64,000 nucleotides of DNA from Desulfuribacillus stibiiarsenatis (GCF_001742305.1 NZ_MJAT01000040.1:1-64000), one strand, 5' to 3'; positions 17,501 through 24,224 are shown, counted from the stretch's first letter. A program made the numbers and translations. Notes: generated from the sequence alone by a model not told the origin.

Positions 17501-18982
17501 GGCGGTGGAGGTGGCGATACACCAGCACCAGCACCAACACCTGCACCAACGCCAACACCAACACCAACGCCAACACCAGTGCCAGCACCAGTCGCAGCGA
17601 ATCAAATAGCACAATCTGTTGAAAAAGAAACAACAACAGGCAAAGAAACAACCATCACCACCACAGACGGCAAAAACATCGCCGTAGTACAAATAACAAA
17701 CGACAAAATGACAGATAAAATAACCCAACTAATAAATCAACGCCCAGTACCGCCTACGACACCAGCCGAGCAACCAGCACAGCCCGTAACACAATTGACT
17801 CGCAGTGAACAACGCACACAAAACGACCAGAACACGATCCAGATAGTAGTAGAAACACAGAACACAGACACAGTCAGTGCCCAACTCACAGGTGATATCG
17901 TTAAAAATATGGAAACGGGTGGAATCACACTATCAGTTAAAACTAACAACATAGACTACATCATCCCAGCAAAAGAAATAGCGATCGAACGAGTAGCCCA
18001 GAACTTAGGCATCGCAGCAGCTAACCTAGCATCAATCGTAGTCGAAGTCAAAATAGACAAAGCAACAACAGAAAAATCAGAGCAAATGCAACAAAGAGCT
18101 AGCGAGCGCAATGCAGAAATCGTTGTAGCGCCAATAAGCTTCCAAGTAATCGCACACACAACAACGAGCTCAGGCGAAACAAGTAGTCAGATAATATCTA
18201 ACTTCTCACAATACGTAGAACGCGTCATGGAACTACCTGAAGGTATGGACCCTAGTAAAATAACAACAGGCATAATCTATGATGACAAGGGTACATTCGA
18301 CCACGTGCCGACAGAAGTATTCCAAGCAGGCGGTAAATGGTTCGCTAGATTGAACTCGCTCACTAACTCAGACTACACCATAATCTACAACCCAATCACA
18401 GTTAAGTCAGTAGAAGGTCACTGGTCAAAAGACATTGTCAACGATATGGCGTCACGCATAGTCATAGCAGAGCACCAAACATTCACACCTGACACGGCCA
18501 TTACCAGAGGAGAATTCGCCGACTACATCGTCAGAGCACTAGGCCTATATCGCGTAGGAAACTATGACAGACAACGCTTCACAGATGTAACGAGAAGTCA
18601 CAAACAAGCCGATTCTATAACCATAGCTAACCAATACGGCATCATTAACGGCTATCCAGACGGAACATTCCGAGCAGAAGCAACCATTACTCGACAAGAA
18701 GCCATGACCATGTACGCTAGAGCAATGGACATCGTCAAGATAATCGAGCAAGAAATCAAACTAGAAGCCATCTATACCGATGTAGCAGACATAACCGGCT
18801 GGGCACACGCCTACGTCAAGAAAACAGTCAGTGCCGGCATATTTAAGGGTAGAACAGACACAACCATCAACCCATTAGAAACCTTTACCCGAGCCGAAGC
18901 AGCTACAGCGATCCGCAACATGCTAGTAAAGGCCGAGCTAATTAACGACAAGCTAGACTCCGTTGCAACCGTAACGAAATAA
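11549..18982 (+). CDS. Giant SLH-anchored repeat surface protein (2477 aa)
   Basis: ATG 11549 follows AGAGGTGGAG. Signal peptide 1-36. About five copies of a roughly 95-residue module (near 130-225, 341-431, 606-708, 1030-1131, 1628-1718), each ending like LAVGDLLAVKAEDGTVKVYA. A second module (TDLVSDSSSVTIDINAGTI) occurs near 235 and 1515. BspA-type leucine-rich repeats (SVTIPEGVTSIGDFAFESN) lie near 465-568, 1151-1311 and 1741-1834. A beta-helix-like part is at 715-1025, a FIVAR-like helical part at 1350-1510, and a cadherin-like Ig domain (LSPEFSKPERTFTVSV) at 1870-1970. A Ser/Gly and Pro-Thr linker (1971-2015) follows, a roughly 270-residue region, and three SLH domains (2289-2471) for wall-polymer binding. 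Codon use changes near 17460, suggesting a mosaic gene. Probable adhesin or matrix protein; the ligand is unknown. Confidence 0.9.
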   Translation: MSKKIKKIISVMLVLLLVFGMVPGSMTGSGVVYASAPETITVTGAGWGAANGTYTIEGTYGGKPIYRNDTIEIRWDSTMGDVWAIKFTSGLVLYFAQEDVASPDLVVAWSTHDPFFAPVPTTGPATSSDATVSVINPMTYIVNNDTNTISNNITQITTNVPVSSFLSYLQKHPAADWKVVTTGTTITNAATFDSATGKAVDTYLAVGDKLAVKAEDGTVKVYDITVIEEGASSDTDLVSDSSSVTIDINAGTITVLRLHEDYEMQDLYFGIEWPEDSSFKFTAAGIADDAVFSGIVGKDWQDQIVTGDKVFVQAQNGTVKVYTITLAFTRIASKEDANDDYFYNVNIRNGTITEDASEITTAVTVSAFLDNLIKHANTVWKVVATGTTITDAATFDGASEKASGATLAVGDLLAVKDAAGAVKVYAITVTDASSSNTPEQYFIFDPDTGTITGYSSEGPKDVVIPSTIDGVAVVSIGDWAFGMQTLTTVTIPASVMSIGVSAFFSSSLTSVTIPEGVTSIGDFAFESNQLTTVTIPASVTSIGEGTFKDNPLTEVTIGSGVVITHDDSMGTHGASFKRDYEANGSLAGTYTYDSGTASWIFSSGTMSSDAEVSIIDSNNSYVVDNSENTIVADQTPITTDMKVGAFLANLEKHAAASWKVVTTATTITNAETFDSATEKAGGDNLAVGDLLAVKAEDGTVKVYAITVTGDSSGEPQPLQPEGTGTEQDPYLVATIENLIWLQEQSQTNNFSGKHFRQTADIDLSVIANWGGIGKADLGVSFQGTYDGYGYTINNMTITRDDATIGFFNAINNSTIKRLAITNANVTRTHNTSSEAVSILVGYANATVVIQDCYTTGTVIDEQATNNYTGSAAGIVAEVNGAGTIIRSYSLASISRTAAVGSFTGGLSGRISANSEITDSFFAGTITGSNWFRGYIVGASMATVDKFTNTFAAASSTDRMIGVLLTDYSNVQLDGNAKDASFFKDVNNYGASTYSTAWDFVNTWQIDPAVNNGYPTLRSQGTSGEVPSASSDATVSTIGSNYTYVVINTPATIEADMTPITTDMKVGAFLANLEKHAEAAWKVVTAGTTITDAAEFDSATEKASGDNLAVGDLLAVKAENGTVKVYAITVTPNDNSGDFIFDIPTQTITGYTGSNPNVVIPASIGGVQVVGIGASAFRNMTLSSIIIPEGVTSIGAHAFRNSTLTSVSIPESILNIGTYAFADNLLTSLTILTGGITMADGVFFNNKLDTLNLPETMTSIADGMFTQNLLTSVVIPGSVTHIGQAFNANALTRVSIGNNVTIVANVNAMGIHSMTFIRDYTANSSAAGTYIYDSGSDSWSIEVLKTYEELLALIAESKQRRTETEESEDGEYVTPGAYWATSEVWNAFSDTIDEIDNNKWSGKAAEVIHNEYLSLDAARTLFMEARQYLIDKFDLDIAIEDAETKKMGVVISETGEGIFVGTYWVTQAMQDTFSAAIDSAKGVYNDADATQEEVTTAIAALVAATNSYTPVQGTNVASSDTDLVSERDYITVDIDAATITAVLLWDEFIKMDLDLAIVYPDDSSYKIAGAEVANDAEFSGIVGKTSFSADLITGDKVFVQAQDGTVKVYTITLALTRIASKDDENDDYFYNVNIGAGTITDDASEITTAVTVSEFLANLRKNEDANWKVVAMGTTITDAATFISATGKADDATLAVGDLLAVKDADGRVKVYTITVTPNDDSGYFTFNAETGTITGYSNDGPKDVVIPSTINGVSVTSIGSAAFLMMSVTSVTIPDSVTSIGANAFALNSITSVTIPDSVTLIDASAFFSNSITSITIGANVTVFDNISLGLNGASFKTLYDSNKLAGTYTYVDGAWIGPSEGDDSDNMLSDDATLSDLAISVGTLSPEFSKPERTFTVSVANGVTSMTVTPTVNDEENGTVTVNGVTATTGQPSNAITLNVGSNPITIIVTAEDGVTTETYTITVTRAAGSNNSGESSSGDGDSGGGGGDTPAPAPTPAPTPTPTPTPTPVPAPVAANQIAQSVEKETTTGKETTITTTDGKNIAVVQITNDKMTDKITQLINQRPVPPTTPAEQPAQPVTQLTRSEQRTQNDQNTIQIVVETQNTDTVSAQLTGDIVKNMETGGITLSVKTNNIDYIIPAKEIAIERVAQNLGIAAANLASIVVEVKIDKATTEKSEQMQQRASERNAEIVVAPISFQVIAHTTTSSGETSSQIISNFSQYVERVMELPEGMDPSKITTGIIYDDKGTFDHVPTEVFQAGGKWFARLNSLTNSDYTIIYNPITVKSVEGHWSKDIVNDMASRIVIAEHQTFTPDTAITRGEFADYIVRALGLYRVGNYDRQRFTDVTRSHKQADSITIANQYGIINGYPDGTFRAEATITRQEAMTMYARAMDIVKIIEQEIKLEAIYTDVADITGWAHAYVKKTVSAGIFKGRTDTTINPLETFTRAEAATAIRNMLVKAELINDKLDSVATVTK

Positions 18983-19002
18983 AGCAATACAAAAATTAGA
19001 AC

Positions 19003-19230
19003 GAATCATTTCACTTTCAAAATATTTAAAGGGTACACTTGATTTTGAGAATATCAGTAGCTTTGTGACGATGGTATAGTTACTGGGTATCCAGATGGAA
19101 CCTCAGACTGGAACAGTAGATTACAAGAGAAGAAGCCATGACCATGTACTCGAGAGCAATGAAGTTTACGAAGCTTAAATCAAGAATTTGTTGGTGGAAT
19201 CCAATTTAATTAACAAGTGAACTCCGTCTT
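19003..19230 (+). pseudogene. Fused fragments of a second sensor gene and SLH gene
   Basis: 19003-19070 repeats 9697-9764 of the sensor kinase with about 90% identity (ATCATTTCACTTTC…AGCTTTGTGACG), but in a broken context. Directly after it, 19085-19230 resembles the SLH coding part (GYPDGT, then AGAAGAAGCCATGACCATGTA, matching RQEAMTMYARAM around 18697-18722). Both pieces are too short to work. They are the debris of a duplicated copy of this kinase/surface-protein module. Confidence 0.75.
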
Positions 19231-19409
19231 GATAGGCTAAAGCGAGTCATGGAGACGTATGGGTAAACCAAACAGCGCTCCATACTCGACAAGTTATTGA
19301 AACACCCCACAAGAACACTCTAGGATCAGTTGACGCTTAAGGTTTTTTGTATGAAATTCCAAGTCAGTATCATAGAATATTAAATATTTCACAACCCAAC
19401 TGCTAGCTA

Positions 19410-19505
19410 ATGGTATGGATGAGTAATGTCATTCAAAAACTAGGAGTCAAAGGACGCTCGCAAGCAGTCGTTGAATTAGTACGATTAGGGGAGCTAACTA
19501 TATAG
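19410..19505 (+). pseudogene. C-terminal tail of a LuxR/NarL-type regulator
   Basis: A 31-codon frame ending at TAG 19503-19505 reads SNVIQKLGVKGRSQAVVELV, followed by RLGEL. This is the recognition helix and end of a GerE/LuxR helix-turn-helix (in the family, NILxKLxVxNRTQAVxxAxxxGxL). Nothing upstream continues the domain, so it is a truncated remnant. It does not match the intact NarL-type gene at 59035 closely enough to be its recent copy. Confidence 0.75.
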
Positions 19506-19530
19506 TATCCCCTCTTCGCACCCCACCAAA

Positions 19531-19625
19531 GCCTATCGCTGTTAATACTAACGGTGGTGGGTTTATTTTTTTGCGTGGGAAAAACACTTTTACCAGCAGT
19601 GGGAAAATGTAAAAATATGTAGAAT
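19531..19625 (+). repeat. Hairpin plus sigma-H-like promoter, element 4
   Basis: CCTATCGCTGTTA pairs along 13 bp (with G-U pairs) with TAACGGTGGTGGG around a 4-base loop, followed by a T-rich run. Then GGGAAAA (19601-19607), an 11-base spacer and GTAGAAT (19619-19625) form a sigma-H-like promoter with one -35 mismatch. The tail GTAGGAAGTTAATGTAT resembles that of elements 1 and 2. The first gene downstream is the HD-GYP gene at 19872. The rest of 19230-19870 shows nothing recognisable beyond the LuxR tail. Confidence 0.55.
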
Positions 19626-19871
19626 ATTTAGAATTGTAGGAAGTTAATGTATGGGAGATAGTGTAGGATTTATATTGTATTTTCCCGAAACGAGGCTCAT
19701 CTAAAATGCTAATGAAGGAACATTATACGAACTCACTGGCGGGAAAGAATTGCTTATGTGAAATCAGCTAAAAGCCAGTTTAAATAATCTATTAGTTATC
19801 AGATAGTTATAAGAAGGAAAATGATGTTATAATAATTTCATATAGTAGTATCGTATATTGGGGGAGATTAA

Positions 19872-21032
19872 ATGGATAGCATATACTATAAACTTACAGG
19901 TTTATATGAATTACTTAATAAAAGGGTTTCAATTGAGGATACATTGGAACATCTTCATAAAACTTTCAATGAACATATTCCATTTGATCGCCTATGTATT
20001 GCACTTTTGGATAAGGATGGAAATATCTATTCTCAAAATGTATACACCAACTATGAACCTACATTGAAAAAAGGATATTTAATCAGCTTGAATAACACTT
20101 CTCTTAATAAAGTCATAACTCAAATGAAAGAAAGGGTTATCCATAATTATGATGAATATAGTATTGGGAATTCTAACTCAGAATCGAACAAACTGATTTT
20201 AGAAGAAAATATAAAATCAAGCATAGCCTGTCCCCTAATCACAAATGACACATCCTTTGGGGCATTAATTTTCTCTAGTAAAATGAAAAATATATATAAT
20301 GAAAAGCACCTTGAAATAGCAAAAACAATTTCAAATCATATGGCTATAATGATTGAGAAGAACCTACTTATGGATGATTTAATTCTTTCAGCAGTTACTG
20401 GATTTGCTAGACTGGTAGAGGCTAAAGATTGTGACACAGGGTTTCATTTAAATAGAATGCAGAATTATTCTAAAATTATTGCCACAGAGCTTCAAAAAAA
20501 TTACAAGTATAAAGATGTAATAGATGTAGATTTTATTGAAGATATATTAAGATACAGCCCACTTCATGATATAGGCAAGGTTGGTATAGCAGATGGAATA
20601 CTTCTTAAACCAGGTAAACTTACACCTGAAGAATTCGAGGTAATAAAGAGGCATACAATAATTGGTAGTGAAGTTTTGAAAAATGCAAGTAATCATTTAT
20701 TAAGAAGGGGAAAGCATTTTTTTGATATGGGAATTGAAATTGCATTATACCATCATGAGAAATACAACGGTAAAGGATACCCTTTTGGATTAAAAGCAGA
20801 AGAAATTCCCTTATCGGCACGAATAGTAATGGTTGCGGATGTATTTGATGCACTAACATCAAGAAGAGTATATAAAGATGCCTCATCTTTTGAAGATTCG
20901 TTAAATATAATCATTGATGAAAGCGGAATTAGTTTTGATCCTGATATTGTACAAGCCTTAATAAGTTGCAAATGTAAAATAATTGAAGTTTATCAGATGT
21001 ATAATGAGCAATTTGATATTGATAGGAGATAA
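19872..21032 (+). CDS. GAF/HD-GYP domain protein (putative c-di-GMP phosphodiesterase)
   Basis: A 386-residue cytoplasmic protein. ATG 19872 follows GGGGGAG. A GAF-like sensor domain covers about 5-165 (FDRLCIALLDKDGN, SSIACPLI). An HD-GYP domain covers about 175-370 with the His-Asp pair H232-D233 in PLHDIGKVGIADG, the HHEKYNGKGYP signature containing the GYP motif, and ARIVMVADVFDAL. HD-GYP enzymes hydrolyse cyclic di-GMP to GMP or pGpG using a di- or tri-metal site. No membrane segment is present. The HDOD gene starts 22 bases after its stop, so the two are one operon. The ligand of the GAF domain is unknown. Confidence 0.9.
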   Translation: MDSIYYKLTGLYELLNKRVSIEDTLEHLHKTFNEHIPFDRLCIALLDKDGNIYSQNVYTNYEPTLKKGYLISLNNTSLNKVITQMKERVIHNYDEYSIGNSNSESNKLILEENIKSSIACPLITNDTSFGALIFSSKMKNIYNEKHLEIAKTISNHMAIMIEKNLLMDDLILSAVTGFARLVEAKDCDTGFHLNRMQNYSKIIATELQKNYKYKDVIDVDFIEDILRYSPLHDIGKVGIADGILLKPGKLTPEEFEVIKRHTIIGSEVLKNASNHLLRRGKHFFDMGIEIALYHHEKYNGKGYPFGLKAEEIPLSARIVMVADVFDALTSRRVYKDASSFEDSLNIIIDESGISFDPDIVQALISCKCKIIEVYQMYNEQFDIDRR

Positions 21033-21054
21033 TATGCTGTAGAGGGAGAAGAGT

Positions 21055-21915
21055 ATGGATAAACATAGAGTACTTGAATTTTTGGAACAATCAGAAGACA
21101 TACCTATATTACCCAAAAACATAAGTGAGATTCTTGAAATGCTAAAGGACCCGTGTGGGTTCGAGATTGACCATTTAGTTCAGAAGGTTACTCAATCGGT
21201 TGAACTGAATGATATTATGCTGAAAAATTTAAATTCGGGTTACTTCCAACTTAATAAAAAAATAAAAACAATTAAAGAGGCAGTAGTTTATCTGGGGATG
21301 CAAACAGTACAAAATCTAATAATTTTCTATATTTCTCGACTTCTTTTCCCGAACATAACGGATAGAAGAAAACGTTCATTTGATATCTATAAATATTGGA
21401 ATCATGTACTAGGAACTTCTGTTGCTGCTAGTATTCTAGCATCTCGAATAAATTGTAGTGACAAATACAAATTATTTTCATATGGATTAATTCATGATAT
21501 AGGGATTCCTGTTTTAGACACATGTTTACCAGAGTTTATAGATGAAGTTTCCTTGAAAGTACATAAGGGTATGCATCAAATAGTAGCAGAAAGATCGGTA
21601 CTTGGCGGTCTAACCCATTCTGATATAGGTGCTTGGTTATGTGAAAAATGGAATTTGCGTGAAGACATTATAAATATTGTTAAATTTCATCACACCCCCT
21701 TTGTACCGAAAATAAACATAAAGGAAGTTCAACTTTTACATATAGCTGACGTGATAAGCACTGAATACTATGAAAAATTATTAGGACTTAACTTAAATAG
21801 TAACGTAAGCAAATCAATAATGAAGACATTAGGTATTACAGAAGATGATTATATATATGTTGCAGAGATTCTGCCAGAAGAAGTTGACAAACTGAATAGC
21901 TACTTGTTAGTTTAA
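21055..21915 (+). CDS. HDOD domain protein
   Basis: A 286-residue protein made up of one HDOD domain (about 15-220), a non-catalytic HD-superfamily fold found in signalling proteins. Typical elements are ILEMLKD, TIKEAVVYLGMQTVQNLII, an HDIG near residue 147 (GLIHDIGIPVLD), and FHHTP. It retains the HD pair but lacks the rest of the GYP signature. ATG 21055 follows GGGAGAAG. It is co-transcribed with the GAF/HD-GYP protein, and such pairs commonly act together in chemotaxis, motility or c-di-GMP signalling. The specific partner is unknown. No terminator is visible after it. Confidence 0.85.
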   Translation: MDKHRVLEFLEQSEDIPILPKNISEILEMLKDPCGFEIDHLVQKVTQSVELNDIMLKNLNSGYFQLNKKIKTIKEAVVYLGMQTVQNLIIFYISRLLFPNITDRRKRSFDIYKYWNHVLGTSVAASILASRINCSDKYKLFSYGLIHDIGIPVLDTCLPEFIDEVSLKVHKGMHQIVAERSVLGGLTHSDIGAWLCEKWNLREDIINIVKFHHTPFVPKINIKEVQLLHIADVISTEYYEKLLGLNLNSNVSKSIMKTLGITEDDYIYVAEILPEEVDKLNSYLLV

Positions 21916-22429
21916 AATACTTTAATATCATCAGTATCAAACTGAAATTACATTATTAGAATTGCCAAACGGCAGTTATATTTCAAACTTGCAAGGTATG
22001 TAGTGTTGAGATAGTTAGAGAAAGATGGAACTTAAAGAAAATATGGTGATAACAACTTTCCGAATGAATGGAATGTGTTTTGTAAAATTATCAAAAAGAT
22101 CTGCGGAAAAAATTTTAGTTGAATAGAATATATGAGTATCCAACACATTGATATGTACATAAACAACCAACGACAGCGGTTTAAGTTGTTATTGCAAAAA
22201 CTAGTTTTTGAACAATTTTACTCTAAAATATTCAAAATTCCTCCGTAACTACCCATATTACACTCAGAGTTGAAATTAATATGTGTATATATATGTAATG
22301 AAATTCCACTAAATAGATTACAAACAAATAAATTCATCAGTTTCCTATAACACGAGTCTTTAAGATGTACAAAGGGGCTCTATTAGAAATAATTAGAAAG
22401 CTAGAAAGTAGATGAATAAATTAAATTTT
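21916..22429 (+). other. Intergenic region with one small possible ORF
   Basis: About 510 bases with no convincing gene. A 33-codon frame at 22025-22126 (MELKENMVITTFRMNGMCFV) has no good ribosome-binding site and is unrecognised; it may be a remnant. A short GCC/GGC hairpin (TTGCCAAACGGCAG) lies near 21962. I see nothing else. Confidence 0.3.
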
Positions 22430-22513
22430 AGGGCTGTCAAAATAGCAGCTCTTATTTGTCGTAATTTGACAAGTTTTGTCGAAAGGAAGGAATTGAAAGT
22501 TATTGAGTCGAAT
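22430..22513 (+). promoter_or_regulatory. Hairpin, Spo0A boxes and sigma-H-like promoter
   Basis: AGGGCTG and CAGCTCT form a small hairpin. Next come TTTGTCG (22455-22461) and TTTTGTCGAAA (22474-22484), a perfect Spo0A box. A sigma-H promoter follows: AGGAATT (22488-22494), a 12-base spacer and GTCGAAT (22507-22513), fully consensus. The 65 bases from TTATTTGTCG onward align without gaps with 257-320. The first frame downstream is the 31-residue ORF at 22628. Confidence 0.65.
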
Positions 22514-22627
22514 GGTGTCTGAAATGAATCGCATAGTGCAATTTAACTTAGTTTCAAATTTCTAGATTATATTTAGCACTTCTAATACTATAGTGAATTT
22601 TAAAAAAAATGAAAGGCGGTAGTCAAA

Positions 22628-22723
22628 ATGAAGCAATCTGATTATGAATTACAAGCCATTAAACATAATAATCCAGAACAAGCAAAGCGCGATCAAATGA
22701 AAGATGGAATTTTAGCGAAATAA
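22628..22723 (+). CDS. Small ORF (31 aa), unknown, possibly truncated
   Basis: ATG 22628 with AAAGGCGGTAGTCAAA upstream, an acceptable ribosome-binding site. It encodes a hydrophilic 31-residue peptide (MKQSDYELQAIKHNNPEQAK, then RDQMKDGILAK). A frame shift just after the stop would open a basic tail (SLGSGLTKAKKK), so the gene may once have been longer. It is the first frame behind the Spo0A/sigma-H promoter at 22430-22513 and may be sporulation- or transition-state-expressed. No family is recognised. The interval 22724-22836 has no gene. Confidence 0.4.
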   Translation: MKQSDYELQAIKHNNPEQAKRDQMKDGILAK

Positions 22724-22836
22724 GGTATATCTATCATTAGGTTCAGGACTAACGAAAGCCAAGAAGAAGTAAGAATTGAAAATAAACTCCAACAATGCTT
22801 AGCAAACAAAGATAATAATACTTAGCAAATAAACCG

Positions 22837-22876
22837 AAAGCCTATTGCTTTTAACAATTACAGTCGATAGGTTTAA
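22837..22876 (+). terminator. Hairpin of the recurring family, element 5 (hairpin only)
   Basis: AAAGCCTATTG…CGATAGGTTT forms the same stem as the hairpins at 1643 and 19531. It lacks the T run and the sigma-H-like promoter, and the lipoprotein gene at 22891 starts directly after it. Confidence 0.5.
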
Positions 22877-22890
22877 AGAAAGAGACAACT

Positions 22891-23328
22891 ATGAATAAAA
22901 TTAAAATCTTAATTATTTGTATAATCATCATATTTTCTGCAGGGTGTACTCAAAACTATCCAGTAAAAGAATTCATTTTATCAGGAGAAAGTGAGGATTG
23001 GTCTAGCGAATTAAAGGTAATTGGGTCGGAATTAGAATTAAAATTGAAATATAAGAATGGTATACAGAAGCTAGACTCAAATGAGCTGATTGAAGTCCAA
23101 CTTCATTTACTCGAAAATGAGGGACACAATGGGTTGAATGCCGCTAATAATAAGCCAACATTAGTAAATAAAATGCTAGGAACAAGTTTTACATTGTCTC
23201 TTATGGAAATTAAGAATGATGAGATTACTGTTCATTTTCGTGATGATTATTTTACATCAAATGAGCCTGTTGATATAAAACTAGTTATTATCTGGAATCA
23301 AGTAGAACAAACCTTATTGTTGCAATAA
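22891..23328 (+). CDS. Small lipoprotein (145 aa), family with decayed copies here
   Basis: A signal peptide with lipobox FSAGC (Cys19) anchors a predicted extracellular beta-rich domain. The N-terminal motif FILSGESEDWSSELKV resembles FTFSGKSDHWSVII in the broken copy at 23731, and the 3' part is duplicated at 3624-3718. The family is therefore a locally expanded lipoprotein group with one intact, one frameshifted, one start-damaged and several fragmentary members. The F.(L/F)SGxSxxWS motif recurs in Bacillota lipoproteins of unknown function. The ribosome-binding site is weak (AAAGAAAGAGA). Confidence 0.7.
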   Translation: MNKIKILIICIIIIFSAGCTQNYPVKEFILSGESEDWSSELKVIGSELELKLKYKNGIQKLDSNELIEVQLHLLENEGHNGLNAANNKPTLVNKMLGTSFTLSLMEIKNDEITVHFRDDYFTSNEPVDIKLVIIWNQVEQTLLLQ

Positions 23329-23459
23329 TGAGACAGTCTTAAGAATACAGTAGTAGAACCAATGAACTTTTGGGGTGGTTAGGTGGGATAGTTGCAAACT
23401 ATGAAAAATGAAAAGAGATATAAGAGGATTGAAGATGAAATAGAGCAATAAGAGTTACG

Positions 23460-23737
23460 TCCATAGCATTATGGGTTAAATCATTGGCAATAGGAGTACC
23501 TATTCTATATATTGTACTCATGCCTATAATCTCATATATATGGCCACAATACTTTCTCCTGTATTGAACTTTATCGCTAGTATACCTTTATTTTTACATC
23601 TAATTCCGCACTCTATTGCTGGTATTGCAACAGGATATTTCTTAATTACGTGCATCTATAAAATTCCTAATCAAAATGAGCCCACACTGAGTATTGATGA
23701 AAAACTAGAGTCAAGTGGAGATGGGCAGGCATGTTAA
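23460..23737 (+). pseudogene. Frameshifted copy of the small membrane protein at 5585
   Basis: WVKSLAIGVPILYIVLMPII and the bases after it match the gene at 5585-5920. A single-base loss in ACTTTCTCCTGTATTG (compared with ACTTTTCTTCTGAATTG) at about 23551-23565 breaks the frame, and the 5' third is replaced by unrelated DNA. The downstream half stays open from 23540 to 23737 but has no start signals. Confidence 0.8.
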
Positions 23738-23914
23738 AGAAACTGATGATTGTGTTATTATCACTGTTCCTTACGGGCTGCAGTATCGATGACATAGAGT
23801 ATTCAACATTCACTTTTTCAGGTAAAAGTGATCACTGGAGCGTAATTATAACAAACGAACTATATAGATGAAAGGAATATTCCTTGGAGTTTAATCTTGT
23901 CCAATAATATTTAG
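23731..23914 (+). pseudogene. Frameshifted small lipoprotein gene, copy 2
   Basis: ATG 23731 opens MLKKLMIVLLSLFLTGCSID with a good lipobox, then FTFSGKSDHWSVIITNELYR and a stop at 23869. The family tail (DERNIPWSLILSNNI) resumes in another frame at 23867-23914. A deletion or frameshift has joined the two ends. It overlaps the end of the preceding broken gene, as in the 5.6–6.2 kb copy. Confidence 0.7.
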
Positions 23915-23926
23915 CCAACAAAGATA

Positions 23927-23968
23927 ATACCACTTAGCCTTCAATTTCAGCTAAGTGGTATTTTTTTA
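23927..23968 (+). terminator. Strong terminator closing the lipoprotein remnant cluster
   Basis: ATACCACTTAGC pairs with GCTAAGTGGTAT (12 bp) around an 11-base loop, followed by seven T. Confidence 0.9.
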
Positions 23969-24098
23969 TCTACAGCTATTTCTACCCATTACTAGAATCC
24001 ATAGAGTAAACGTGGAATTAGACAAACATTGGACGATTGTAAATTGCGCAATTGATGCTAGAACGTACTATATAGTGAGGGAGAAAGGGGGTATATAT

Positions 24099-24221
24099 AT
24101 GATTAGACCTGTAGGCACAGGTTTTGCTGGTGGTGGTAGTTCGTTTCTTTGGATTATCATAATTGTTGCGCTTCTGTTCTGGCTGTTTGGCGGTATCGGC
24201 GGGTTCGGAGTTGGATTTTAA
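24099..24221 (+). CDS. YjcZ-like small glycine-rich membrane peptide (40 aa)
   Basis: ATG 24099 has a very strong ribosome-binding site (GAGAAAGGGGG). The 40-residue product has a Gly-rich start (GTGFAGGGSSF), one membrane helix (LWIIIIVALLFWLF) and a Gly-rich end (GGIGGFGVGF). This layout matches the small YjcZ/YhcN-era sporulation peptides of Bacillus (GGGFALIVVLFILLIIVG type). A sporulation role is inferred from that resemblance only. A perfect terminator follows four bases later, so it is a single-gene unit. Confidence 0.55.
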   Translation: MIRPVGTGFAGGGSSFLWIIIIVALLFWLFGGIGGFGVGF

Positions 24222-24224
24222 GTC

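Noticed and set aside
12574-17952. Long minus-strand open frames opposite the SLH gene
   Set aside because: They mirror the repeats and codon bias of the SLH gene, have no ribosome-binding sites and no recognisable domains; they are antisense shadows.
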